From Symsagittifera roscoffensis (taxonomy: Eukaryota > Xenacoelomorpha > Acoela > Convolutidae), in the NCBI RefSeq assembly GCF_963678635.1, contig NC_087068.1, forward strand, positions 31,498,318 to 31,562,317: a stretch of 64,000 nt of DNA. The letters are read 5' to 3'. Made by a program: the position numbers and the translations under genes. The notes beneath the pieces were generated by a model, which was given only the letters and a program-made list of their open reading frames with translations, was not told the DNA's origin and did no database searches. Position 1 is the stretch's first letter. The number at the start of each line of letters is the position of its first letter. Shown piece after piece: positions 1-9,623 of the stretch.

Positions 1-570
1 TTAAAACGCTTAAGACAACAACAGACACTGGAACTGAGTCAAATAAAACTCTTAAGACAACAACAGACACTGGGACTGAGTCAATTGAAACGCTTAAGAC
101 AACAACAGACACTGAGACTGAGTCAAGTAAAACTCTTAAGACAACAACAGACACTGGGACTGAGTCAATTGAAACGCTTAAGACAACAACAGACACTGGA
201 ACTGAGTCAAATAAAACTCTTAAGACAACAACAGACACTGGGACTGAGTCAATTGAAACGCTTAAGACAACAACAGACACTGAGACTGAGTCAAGTAAGA
301 CTCTTAAGACAACAACAGACACTGGGACTGAGTCAATTAAAACGCTTAAGACAACAACATACATTGGGACTGAGTCAATTGAAACGCTTAAGACAACAAC
401 AGACACTGGGACTGAGTCAATTGAAACGCTTAAGACAATAACAGACACTGGGACTGAGTCAATTAAAACGCTTAAGACAACAACAGACACTGGGACTGAG
501 TCAATTAAAACGCTTAAGACAACAACAGACACTGGGACTGAGTCAATTGAAACGCTTAAGACAACAACAG
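1..570 (+). repeat. 42-bp coding minisatellite, 14 copies
   Basis: The motif cttaag recurs at 9, 51, 93 and every 42 bases to 555, giving 14 copies. The unit is exactly 14 codons and lies in frame with the downstream CAP/mucin gene. Units differ by scattered substitutions, such as att/aat/agt at one codon and gaa/aaa at the next. They alternate in a way that suggests an older 84-bp unit. The array runs off the left edge, so its true length is unknown. Confidence 0.95.
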
Positions 571-3500
571 GTTCTCGTACTCGATCGAAGGTCCCAGACG
601 AAATGACAACGGGAGCGTATCCTGAGTCAACGGACATTCTAGATACGACTGTAGATTCCAGTCCGAAGATGACAAATACACAACAGACACCAACAAGCTC
701 TTATGTTAAGAGGACAACTTCAAGCACTGAAATTGAGAGCACTTTGAAATATAATACGACATCGGAAACTAGTACTGGAACGGCGAATACCCAGATGACA
801 ACATCAGGCACTGTTATCGGAAGTGCCAAAACCGAAATTACAAACTCTGGCTTTCATACTGGCTCAACGGATAATCAATCCATAATAACTGGTTCTGACA
901 CTGGGTCTACGCTCACTCAAAGAATAACAACATTCCCTGGTACTGAATCAACAGATATTAAGTTGTCAACGACATTCTTCGGTACTGGATCCACGGAAAC
1001 GCAAAGTTCCCCAACAACCTCTAGATCTGTGTCGATGGAAACACATGAGACGACAGCACATTTTGGTACTAGTTCAAAGGATGCGCAAAAAACGACAGCA
1101 AGTTCTGCTAATGAATCCAAGGACTCTCAAGAGACAACAACAATGTATGGGAATGGAACCACGGACACGCAAACTCCGACAATAAGTCGTAACTTTGGGT
1201 CTACAGACACGTATGAGACTGCAATAACCTCTATTGACGGGACAACTGACACGCTTAAGACAACATTAGACGACGGCAATGGAACGATGGACACGCAAGA
1301 CACGTCAGTAGGATTTGGTACCAATATGACTTATACACAGCAGACCAAAACAGACTCTTATCGTAATGGGACAACTTCAAGTACTGAAATTGAGAGCACC
1401 ATCAATCACAATACAACATCAGAAACTAGTACTGGAACGGAAAGAACTCAAATGACTGCATCAGCACCTGATATTGGGAGCACGACTTATCAACCATCAA
1501 CATCAGGTACGACAGCAGTCACTGGCACTAGGTCAGCGGGTACGCTTGAGTGGAAAACAACCTCTAGCGGGGGGTCAACATACATGAATGAGACTGCCTC
1601 GGGTTCAAATACTGGGTCATCGAATACTCGTATGACAACAACTGTATCCGGTGTTGGGTCAACAAATACCCTCGAGTTGACAACAGTTTCTGGCACCGTT
1701 TCATCAAATTATCGAACAGCCACAACAACCATGACCACTGGATTGGCGGTTATGAATGAGACAACAGCAAGTTACGATACCGTTTCAACCAATAGGCAGA
1801 AAACAATTACATATTCTGATATTGGGTCAATTGGTACAACAGAGAATCCAACAAGTATTGAATCAACGAATACTCAAAAGACGACACCAGTATCTGGTAC
1901 TAACACGGAAAATACTACAACTGGGGCAGGCACCAGGTCTCTGATTACTCAAAGGACGACAACAGGCTCGGGTAAAGGGTACTCGACAACCCACAGGACA
2001 AGCTCGGAGAGTGTTAATGAATCTATGAATACTGAATTTTCAATCTCAGGCTCTGGTACTGGAAGCTTGAGCATTACAAACACGACATCGGCTAACAATG
2101 ACGGTAGCACTGTTATTCAAAGGACAACCTCAAGCGCGGCGGACATTCTGAGCAGCAGCAATCAGGTTACAAGATCAATATTTAGTACATTGCCGTCAAG
2201 TACTCAATTTAAAACACCCGGGGCTGATATTGGGAGCACATTTATTCAAGGGACGACATCAGGAACTGATACTGGGGGATCTCGCCAGTCCACGCCTGGA
2301 AGTGTTGAGTTGACCACAAATTCTCAAAGCAGAATATCAAGTTCTGGTACTGGGAGTACCGTGAATCAAAACACAACATCCGCTGTTGATACTGAAAAGA
2401 CAACTTCGGGTATCCTTTACGGGAGTACAAGTAAACCGAATACGACCTCAGTCACTGATACTGCTTTCACGAACACTCAGAAGACAACGCCAGGAGTTAT
2501 CACTAAGATCACGAGTACGCGAGCTACAACATCAAGCTCTGGTAGTGGGAGACCGAATACCGAGAGTGCGACATCAAGTACTGGCACAGGGAACACCGTC
2601 AATCAAAATACATCATCAAGTATAACCGGTCGAGAGACCACAAATTCTCAGAAGGAAATTTCGTTTACTAGGGGCACGATTACCAAACATACGGGTTCTG
2701 GTACAAGCACTATTACTCATGTTCCGACATCTACAACTTCTGTTTCAATACCCATGACACCATTTGAGCGCAAAATTTTGGAGCTGCATAACCGAAAACG
2801 CACACTTGCAGGGGTGGGAACTTACTCATGGGACGATCAATTAGAGAAACGTGCCAGAAAATGGTTGCCAACGATTTGCTCTTCGGTTAGTTTTATGAGC
2901 AACGACGCAACGCAAAACTGGTTCTTTTTACCTGGACTATCAGTCGGTAATCAGAGTAGAAATCATATAACTGAGCAGTTGTTTTTTGAGAACTACGATG
3001 AAGCCAAAACTACTTTCGAATTTGCCGACGATACAACTCGTGATATTGCTGGCTGCTACAACAGACAACAGCGGAAAAACAATACACTGATGTCCAAAGT
3101 GTATTTCATGCGAAATATATTTTTTAAACAGTTCTCCAAGTTAGGATGTGCTTATCATGAGTGTCCAAATAAGGCGCCTGTGATTGGGTGTCAATATCAA
3201 ATCAACAAAACCGACAGTCAAATGTTCTCAAATTACAACTTTTTGAGAATGTGCGAAGCGGAACCGGACTGGAAAAGTTGCAATGTCGGTCTAAATAATC
3301 AGTGTGATAATGCATGGGCTAATCCAACACCACCCCCGTTGCATCCCTTTAGAAATACCATAACGGAACTGTTGAATGAGAAAAGACGTTTGGCAGGAGT
3401 TGGTCTCTACTTTTGGGACCTTGCAATGCAACAGTATGCTCAAAGTGTTCTAATGGCTGCATGCAATCAGACGTTCTACCAAAGCAACTACATGATCCTA

Positions 3501-4163
3501 AGCTACAAGACTCCTCAAGGTCAAGTTTTAGACATAGAGGACATGGTTAGATCGAGTTTCAACATGCAGTATGAAAAAGCAGTGAACACTTTTGAGTTTG
3601 AAGGAGATCGATCGAATGATATTTCAGGCTGTTTCAGTCCCCAAGAATTGACTACTCAAAGTGTAATCAGATCGATCGACTTCGTGCGAAATGTGTTTTT
3701 CTATTGCTTTCAAAAACTTGGCTGCGCCATGACCCAATGTCCGAAAGGCTCTCCCATAAGCCAAACTGACGTCTACGTCATGGCTTGCATGTTTGAGCCT
3801 TACGCCACTAGTGACCAGCTGTTTCATAACCAGAACTTTCTCCGGATGTGTTCGGCAGAACCTAACATGTGGCAAAGTTGTGACCCAGATTTGGACGCCA
3901 AGTGTCAAGCAGCATCTTGGTTACCCTGCATTCCAGGAGACGAATTGTGCGCATACAAGGTGCTGATGGAGCTTCTGAAGCAGTTTCCGTCTTCAACTAC
4001 ATTGGCTGTAAACGAGCCAGGGGCCAATCCAGATCACGTGACTGGTTCGGCACACCTGAAAAAAACTAATCGTGGCGCCATATTAGTATCTGTTATGGCC
4101 ATCGCTATTTTCATTTGGCCACAGCAAAAAAGCAGTCTAAGGATGGAAATTGTTTTACGGTAA
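3..4163 (+). CDS. Mucin-like protein with two degenerate CAP domains (5' partial)
   Basis: The frame is open from base 3, with no stop, to TAA at 4161-4163 (1386 codons visible), so the gene begins upstream of the window; the ATG at 603 is internal. Residues 1-190 are 14-residue repeats (ETLKTTTDTGTESI type). Residues about 200-915 are a Thr/Ser/Gly-rich tract with many N-x-S/T sequons and an internal duplication (about 666-790 and 1326-1445). Two CAP-like (SCP/TAPS) domains follow at residues about 920-1105 and 1115-1310. They open with LHNRKRTLAGVGTYSWD and LLNEKRRLAGVGLYFWD and close with FLRMCEAEPDWKSCN and FLRMCSAEPNMWQSC. The usual GENL and HFTQ motifs are not recognisable, so a classical CAP metal site is doubtful. 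Then come GDELCAYKVLMELLKQF and a hydrophobic stretch (GAILVSVMAIAIFIW) followed by 14 mostly polar residues, a TM or GPI signal. A surface or matrix glycoprotein is inferred; ligand and tissue are unknown. Confidence 0.85.
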   Translation, partial: KTLKTTTDTGTESNKTLKTTTDTGTESIETLKTTTDTETESSKTLKTTTDTGTESIETLKTTTDTGTESNKTLKTTTDTGTESIETLKTTTDTETESSKTLKTTTDTGTESIKTLKTTTYIGTESIETLKTTTDTGTESIETLKTITDTGTESIKTLKTTTDTGTESIKTLKTTTDTGTESIETLKTTTGSRTRSKVPDEMTTGAYPESTDILDTTVDSSPKMTNTQQTPTSSYVKRTTSSTEIESTLKYNTTSETSTGTANTQMTTSGTVIGSAKTEITNSGFHTGSTDNQSIITGSDTGSTLTQRITTFPGTESTDIKLSTTFFGTGSTETQSSPTTSRSVSMETHETTAHFGTSSKDAQKTTASSANESKDSQETTTMYGNGTTDTQTPTISRNFGSTDTYETAITSIDGTTDTLKTTLDDGNGTMDTQDTSVGFGTNMTYTQQTKTDSYRNGTTSSTEIESTINHNTTSETSTGTERTQMTASAPDIGSTTYQPSTSGTTAVTGTRSAGTLEWKTTSSGGSTYMNETASGSNTGSSNTRMTTTVSGVGSTNTLELTTVSGTVSSNYRTATTTMTTGLAVMNETTASYDTVSTNRQKTITYSDIGSIGTTENPTSIESTNTQKTTPVSGTNTENTTTGAGTRSLITQRTTTGSGKGYSTTHRTSSESVNESMNTEFSISGSGTGSLSITNTTSANNDGSTVIQRTTSSAADILSSSNQVTRSIFSTLPSSTQFKTPGADIGSTFIQGTTSGTDTGGSRQSTPGSVELTTNSQSRISSSGTGSTVNQNTTSAVDTEKTTSGILYGSTSKPNTTSVTDTAFTNTQKTTPGVITKITSTRATTSSSGSGRPNTESATSSTGTGNTVNQNTSSSITGRETTNSQKEISFTRGTITKHTGSGTSTITHVPTSTTSVSIPMTPFERKILELHNRKRTLAGVGTYSWDDQLEKRARKWLPTICSSVSFMSNDATQNWFFLPGLSVGNQSRNHITEQLFFENYDEAKTTFEFADDTTRDIAGCYNRQQRKNNTLMSKVYFMRNIFFKQFSKLGCAYHECPNKAPVIGCQYQINKTDSQMFSNYNFLRMCEAEPDWKSCNVGLNNQCDNAWANPTPPPLHPFRNTITELLNEKRRLAGVGLYFWDLAMQQYAQSVLMAACNQTFYQSNYMILSYKTPQGQVLDIEDMVRSSFNMQYEKAVNTFEFEGDRSNDISGCFSPQELTTQSVIRSIDFVRNVFFYCFQKLGCAMTQCPKGSPISQTDVYVMACMFEPYATSDQLFHNQNFLRMCSAEPNMWQSCDPDLDAKCQAASWLPCIPGDELCAYKVLMELLKQFPSSTTLAVNEPGANPDHVTGSAHLKKTNRGAILVSVMAIAIFIWPQQKSSLRMEIVLR

Positions 4164-4287
4164 TCATAACTCACAAACTTGTTACCATTGCTGATCAGAA
4201 AAGTGCGTTTAAAAAAGATCGCAAGTCATAAAAAATTGTGATACAGTCTCAACAAGGAATATCAGTTGAAAATGTATACTTGATGTG

Positions 4288-4293
4288 AATAAA
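4288..4293 (+). promoter_or_regulatory. Poly(A) signal of the first CAP/mucin gene
   Basis: AATAAA lies 125 bases after the stop codon, followed by a T/G-rich stretch (ggttgatttatacc). Position and context fit 3'-end formation for the gene ending at 4163. Confidence 0.6.
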
Positions 4294-4836
4294 AAAGGTT
4301 GATTTATACCTATATTCTGATATTTAATCTTGTGATTTAAAAGTGAGTGCGAAATTTTGTGAGATAAATTTAAATGTGATTCCAAATACTTTCAATGTCT
4401 AACACAACCGGGCCAAGATTGCGGTTTTTTTATCCAGATTATCGCCACTATGTTTGGTATTTTCAAACTATTGCGACCAAAATAGCTTATTTTTAGACTC
4501 CCGCAAACAAACTTTGATTTTCAAACATTTCACTTCAAACAGATGTGTCCGCGACTGGCGCTACACGAGAAAAATCTACGGTCGTTGCGTTTGTCAGAAA
4601 TTAGCTGTAATTTGTGCGATAAAACGAGGCGCGTTTAGTTTTGAACTTTTGGTCAGGGGTTTGGTAAATTAGACGATGAGCAAATTGGACCGAGGCTCTT
4701 AAAAGGAAATAAAGCGTTTTTACAAAACCCCCATTGTGAGAAAATAGACGAAAGTAAGAGAGATTAAAAATGTTTGCAGACAAATTGCATGAGAAAAATA
4801 AAATTGTTTGCAGACAACAGTTAAATTTCGGGTTCA
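4294..4836. other. Intergenic, no gene seen
   Basis: AT-rich spacer with only short open frames. A short direct repeat (tttgcagacaa at about 4771 and 4807) is the only structure noticed. Confidence 0.5.
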
Positions 4837-4993
4837 GTATTTAGACAACCGCGTATTCAGACACTGTATTAACCAATCAGAATCGAGGCAAGGAAGAAAT
4901 GAATAATTAATAATCATTTATTTTGTAAATTTGCTTTCTCACCTCGATTCTGATTGGTTAATACAGTGTCTGAATACGCGTTTGTCTAAATAC
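4837..4993. repeat. 52-bp near-perfect inverted repeat (stem-loop)
   Basis: Bases 4837-4888 are the reverse complement of 4942-4993 with one visible mismatch; the loop is 53 bases. Each arm carries a CCAAT-type core (attggttaatacagtgtc). The right arm ends 21 bases before the ATG of the FLYWCH-like fragment. It could be the paired ends of a short non-autonomous element or part of the terminus of the MULE relic next to it; no target duplication was identified. Confidence 0.85.
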
Positions 4994-5014
4994 AGACCGC
5001 ACTCGTAGCCAAAA

Positions 5015-6183
5015 ATGCAAAATTTCAAAATAGTTCCATCAAAATCTCGAGGTAAACAAAATTTTATTACCGACGAAGGTTATAGATTTAAAAAAGACAA
5101 CAAAACCAAAATTGGTTGTCATTATTGCTGTGTTATCTGCAATTGCTTCGGAAGATAGATGACAAATTTAGAAATTACAAATTGTGTTTCAAAAATCAGG
5201 CAACCACAGTCACAAAACCCGACATTATGTACAACGACGAAAAAAACTTTCGCCAAAAAATTCTGACCGAAATCTTAAAAGATCCGCAAAACTGGTGAAA
5301 ATGATTTTCGACGAGCAAGTTAAACTGAATTCGGAAATCGAAAATCTACCGATCTAAGTATCACAAAATTAGCAGCGGTCTACTAAAAAGAAGCAAAATC
5401 GAGCTTTGCTAAAAATCCGAGAACTTTAGAGAATGTGAAAATAGATGGTATATGTAGTATAAGAGCGACAATCAAGATTTTGCGTTGCATCAAGATGATG
5501 GATTAGGGATTTTTTGTTTGCTAAAAACCTCCCATTTTTGCAAAAAAAAGTCAAAAAAATTTTGTGTGAATGAAATTTCAAGACTGCACCAAAACTGTTT
5601 CGTCAATTTTTTACAATATTAGCAAAGTTCCGTTATTTTGGTCTCTGATGTCCAAAAAAACAGTGGAAGCTTACACAAAAATTTGTTCAAAAAAATTGAC
5701 AAAAAATTTGAAAGAATCGGGTTTGAGCCGAAAACTGAAAATTTTCTTCCAAAAAATCGACGATTTGGTCAATAATTTCGAAAAAACTTGGATCCAAAAA
5801 AATGGAGTTCTTATGTGGAACGTTTATGATAGACCACAAAATATCCAAACAACAAACGCCTGCGAATCATGGCATGCTTGCTCGAACAGAAAAACTGAAA
5901 GAAACCACCCATCTAATGGGTAGTTGTGGAAAAATTGAAAAAACAGGAAAAATTTCCAAAAAAAGTATCCTCAAAAGTTTCGAAAGATGAACCTCAACCT
6001 CCACAGAAAACGTGGCGTCTACTCAAGGTCAAAATCCAGCAATTGCAAAACAATTTTGAGGAGAATATTATCAATTTGGACAATTATTGGAACAAAATAG
6101 CCGTTATTTGCCAAAGTTTGTACAAAGTTATCGTCACTCTTCTGAAATATTCGGATTTGACGTTTTATATTCATTTAGATTAA
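5015..6183 (+). pseudogene. MULE-family transposase relic with FLYWCH-like zinc finger
   Basis: A 47-codon frame (5015-5158) reads like a FLYWCH domain: a ...GYRFKKDNKTKIGCHY core followed by paired cysteines, cut by TAG at 5156. Related sequence continues in shifted frames to 5298, and a Lys/Leu/Pro-rich stretch follows at 5340-5520. At 5570-5923 another frame holds the C-terminal hallmark of metazoan MULE transposases, WNVYDRPQNIQTTNACESWH (usually WxVxDR..RTNNxxEgWH). A basic tail continues to about 6183. Most of the catalytic DDE region is missing between the two parts. FLYWCH plus MULE transposase is a known domain pairing in invertebrate elements. The copy is dead; its ends are not certain and the 52-bp inverted repeat just upstream may belong to it. 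Confidence 0.65.
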
Positions 6184-6284
6184 TTGTTTTGATAAACAAA
6201 AAGAAACAAATCACAAAAATTCAACATAAATTGTTCAACAATTTTGAAATAATTTGTTTTTTGATAATATATATTCACATGGCC

Positions 6285-6510
6285 TATTGTTCCACTTTGG
6301 AGGAAAACGATGGGTTATTTGTGCTCGGGGTGAATTTTTCTCCAGACAAATTTCGACTTCTTTACAAGCCATTTTTGGCGGAGACTTTTTATATCAGCTG
6401 AAAAACATAGTTGTGTTGAGCTCAAAATTAACAAGATTGCTCGAGTCAGTGCAAAGCCCTGAATGTTCCGAGTGCCTTAAAAAGGTCTTGGAGCAGTAAT
6501 AACACAAAAA
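6285..6510. repeat. Dispersed repeat family R1, diverged copy
   Basis: The stretch with ttatttgtgctcggggtg matches, in reverse orientation, the tails of the copies near 52.1 and 52.8 kb. It is followed by a forward head sequence (aacaagattgctcgagtcag ... ggagcagtaataac), as at 51604 and 52282. The junction of reversed tail and forward head suggests two truncated copies side by side. Confidence 0.6.
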
Positions 6511-9500
6511 AATTTTTAATTTAATTTAATAAAAAAAAACTTTTTTAAAAGAAAAATTGATTTTTTTTTTAAATTTTCCACCTCACGCTCTAAAAAGTAC
6601 TTAAGTACATAATTATAAGTTGTGATGCAAACTAATTTTCTGAGCTAAGAATTGTAACAAATTGAATTATGGCAAATTATTGGGAGGAAAAAAATGTTCA
6701 AAATCTTGCAATCATTCAAACTTTAATAAACAATAGACTTTTAGTGCAAAAAAATCATAGTCATTGTCACCAGTGTTTTGCCTTGGTAGGAATAGTTCTG
6801 CTAACCTTTGGAGTCTAATTTTCGAACAAAGATACAGAATACTCGTGCTCGGTCAGGTATTGTTGCTCGAGACACATCTTGACGTTTCAAAGAGAATTAC
6901 ATTTCTCTGTATGAAATGTAATCGCAATACTTTTGCAGTTAGTCGATTGTTTCTAATTCACTATAATTCACTAATTCACAAGAAAGGACGGACTATTTGT
7001 GCTCGGTAGAGATGGATCTCAGAAAATGTTAAGAGGGCAGACTTTAAAAAGTGTTCCGAGCAAAACACTTTAAAGACTTTGTTTGCAATTTTTTTGCCAT
7101 CAGCAAAAATATTAAAATTTAGGCCAAAATGCAGATTTTAGGTTTTTCAGAATAACTTAACATTGGCGCTGAGGGAACCTTTTGATAGTTTTCAGGTTCT
7201 GCAGGTTCCTATTGGTGGTTCCAATGAGTTCCTAAAATAGCACCAAGAAGTCGAATTCTTCAGTTGGGGAGTGCGCTTTATCAGCAACTAATTCACGGTT
7301 GCCTCTATTTCACTTTTTCAATTGTTGCTTACAAAATGGAAATCAAGAAAAAAATATCGATGAAGTCTTCGTCAATTTAATCAAATCATCGTATTAAAAT
7401 AAATAAACGGTTTAAATTGTTTTCTCAATATTATGTATGCACTACAAACCAAGTGCAATTTAAAGGTCATATGTTCCAGAGAATTCTGATACATCAGCAA
7501 ATTTTCGCTTGAAAAAAAAGCCAAAAAAATTTAGGAACAAACTTCATATACAATTCATAGAAACAACAGGGTATGCGGTTGTTTATCTGCAAATTTCTGG
7601 ACAAACTCATGAGAATAAAAAACAAGCAAAAAAACAGAAAAAAAAAGGTTTTTTTCCTCGTTGTGCGATAAGAGCAACTAGAAAAACCTTTAGTCAATAA
7701 CCGAGTTATGCTTAACCTACTATTGAAGAGTTTGAAAAATGAAGAACAGCACAAAAATTAAAGAAAAGAATTTGAAAAATTCAACAAAACAGATCTTTAA
7801 ACTATATCAATTTTGGACAGTTTTATTTTGATTGTTTCAGAAACTTTTCTGGTCGAATATTTGCTAGTTTAAGCTTTAAAAACGAACTGACTTGGAACAA
7901 AGTTGAATTTTTATAGCCTTTGAAAAATCGTTTTCTGTTATAACAACAACTGCAAACGCAGGTTCTTGCAAACATCTGAATTAGCACTTTTTTACATGTT
8001 ATTTCCAAGAGTAACTAATATGAAGAATAAATAGCAGTAACAGATTTTAAATGTTTCAACAATATTTTTTTCAAACTATATTTCGTATAATCCTATTTTG
8101 ATTTTTTTTTCAAAAATGAGCTAGAAATTTTCTGAAAGATTGTTTTACATGCATTCATACAAATTTTTTTATGTTTTTTTTTGCATCAGAGGAAGCACTA
8201 TTTAGCAATTGCCGCTGTGAGATTTTGCTGAGTAGCTGCTAGAGACTAGCAGAAACTTCAAAAATCATTGATTATGACAAAAACAGCAAAAAATTATTTA
8301 GAATTAATTTTGTATTAGACTTTTTGATCTTTTTTCAATGTTTTTGATTCTTGCATATGGAAATCAATACTGCAAGAATCTTGGAAATCCAATGCAAAAC
8401 AAAGCAAGAGAAGTGTATTTTCTTGCATTTTTTTGAGCACGATTTTTTAAAAATTAAACTATTCCAAACGGTTTTTCTCGACATTGAGAATTTTTTTTTT
8501 AGAACTTTCAAAAAATCATTTGTATCGCGACTAAAGGTTTTCTTCTGGAGAAGATTAATTGTGGTACCAATTGTTTTCATTGCATAAAGGGCGGCAATTA
8601 ATTCGTAAATTTGATCAATAGTTTAAGTCCTGCCTGCATCCAAACCCAATGTGCTGCGCGAAACAGCATTTGAACAGCAAAGTGAGATCAGACCCACTAG
8701 GTTTGAATCTTTATTCAGCTTACAGAGTCCTATGAGTTCACCGTATTTACAGCTAGCTAAAATTATTTTTAAGAAAACTGCAATATTTTAGTATAACCGA
8801 ACTTTTATCACTCCCACTTATACCCTAGTACGCTAGTCGGTCAAGAGAGGTTATCTTGCAAGATCTTGCAAGATCTTGCAAGTTTCTTACAAATGAGGGT
8901 TATCAGATGATTTTTACTTAATTCATGGTCGCAATGCTTCATTCCACGGCTCATATCTTTATGTTCTAATGACTTGCTAATGCCTCAATTTGTTTTAAAA
9001 ATTCCATTTCAAAGGAGTCAAAAATTTAAGTTTTATCCTGATGATTTTTAGTTAGTTCAATGCTTCATTTTACGCTAAAAAACCAATTGATAAAACTTTA
9101 CATCTTTTATAACTCGTTTTTAAAGCACTTGCAACCTCGAACTTCACAAAAAAAGGTCGTACAATTTTCAATCTTTGCAATCTTTCTTTATTATTTTCAT
9201 GAATTTAAGAGTTTTTTTAAAATATTTTTGCTTACATTCAAGATTTTTGACACGATCTTGCCAAGTTTCACATTTACAATTCACAATTTTTCAAAAATCC
9301 TCAAGAGTTGCTAAAGATCACAAAGATTGCTGGGCTTGGGGATAGATTTAGGGGTAATTTGTCTATGAAAACTTGAAGATCTATCACAAAAAAAATATGT
9401 TGTCTTCGCGTGTAAAGCTGTTTTTGCCCAAAAAAATCGTATCTTTAAAGATCTTGCAGAAAAAATTATCTTTAAAGGAGGTTTTCTTGTAAAAGCTTTC

Positions 9501-9618
9501 GAGATCTTTTAAAGACATGCATCGTCTTTAAAAAATCTTACAAGTCCATGATCAGTCGGCTCCAAAAAAAAACTTTAAAAAAACGAAATTTGGTGTTAGC
9601 TTACTCAAATATAATTTA
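6511..9618. other. Intergenic, AT-rich, no gene recognised
   Basis: About 3.1 kb with only short, low-complexity open frames (Phe/Lys-rich, typical of random AT-rich DNA). Fragments similar to the R1 tail (tgtgctcgg) occur near 6848 and 7000. A triple 10-bp repeat lies at 8853. Nothing else interpretable was seen. Confidence 0.5.
8853..8882. repeat. Triple tandem of a 10-bp palindrome-forming unit
   Basis: The unit atcttgcaag occurs three times in succession, and cttgcaagatcttgcaag reads as a palindrome. Similar single words (gatcttgc) reappear near 9255 and 9450. Function unknown; it may be a slippage product. Confidence 0.8.
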
Positions 9619-9623
9619 TGAGC

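Noticed and set aside
85-441. Gln/Leu/Arg-rich open frame in the first 450 bases
   Set aside because: It is an out-of-frame reading of the 42-bp repeat; the Thr-rich frame joins the CAP/mucin gene without a stop and is the real one.
1-570. CRISPR-like array because of regular 42-bp spacing
   Set aside because: The units are contiguous with no unique spacers, lie in a coding frame and occur in an animal genome.
7494-9314. Several 60-90-codon frames rich in Phe, Lys and Ser
   Set aside because: Composition matches random translation of AT-rich DNA, with no domain, signal peptide or repeat relationship.
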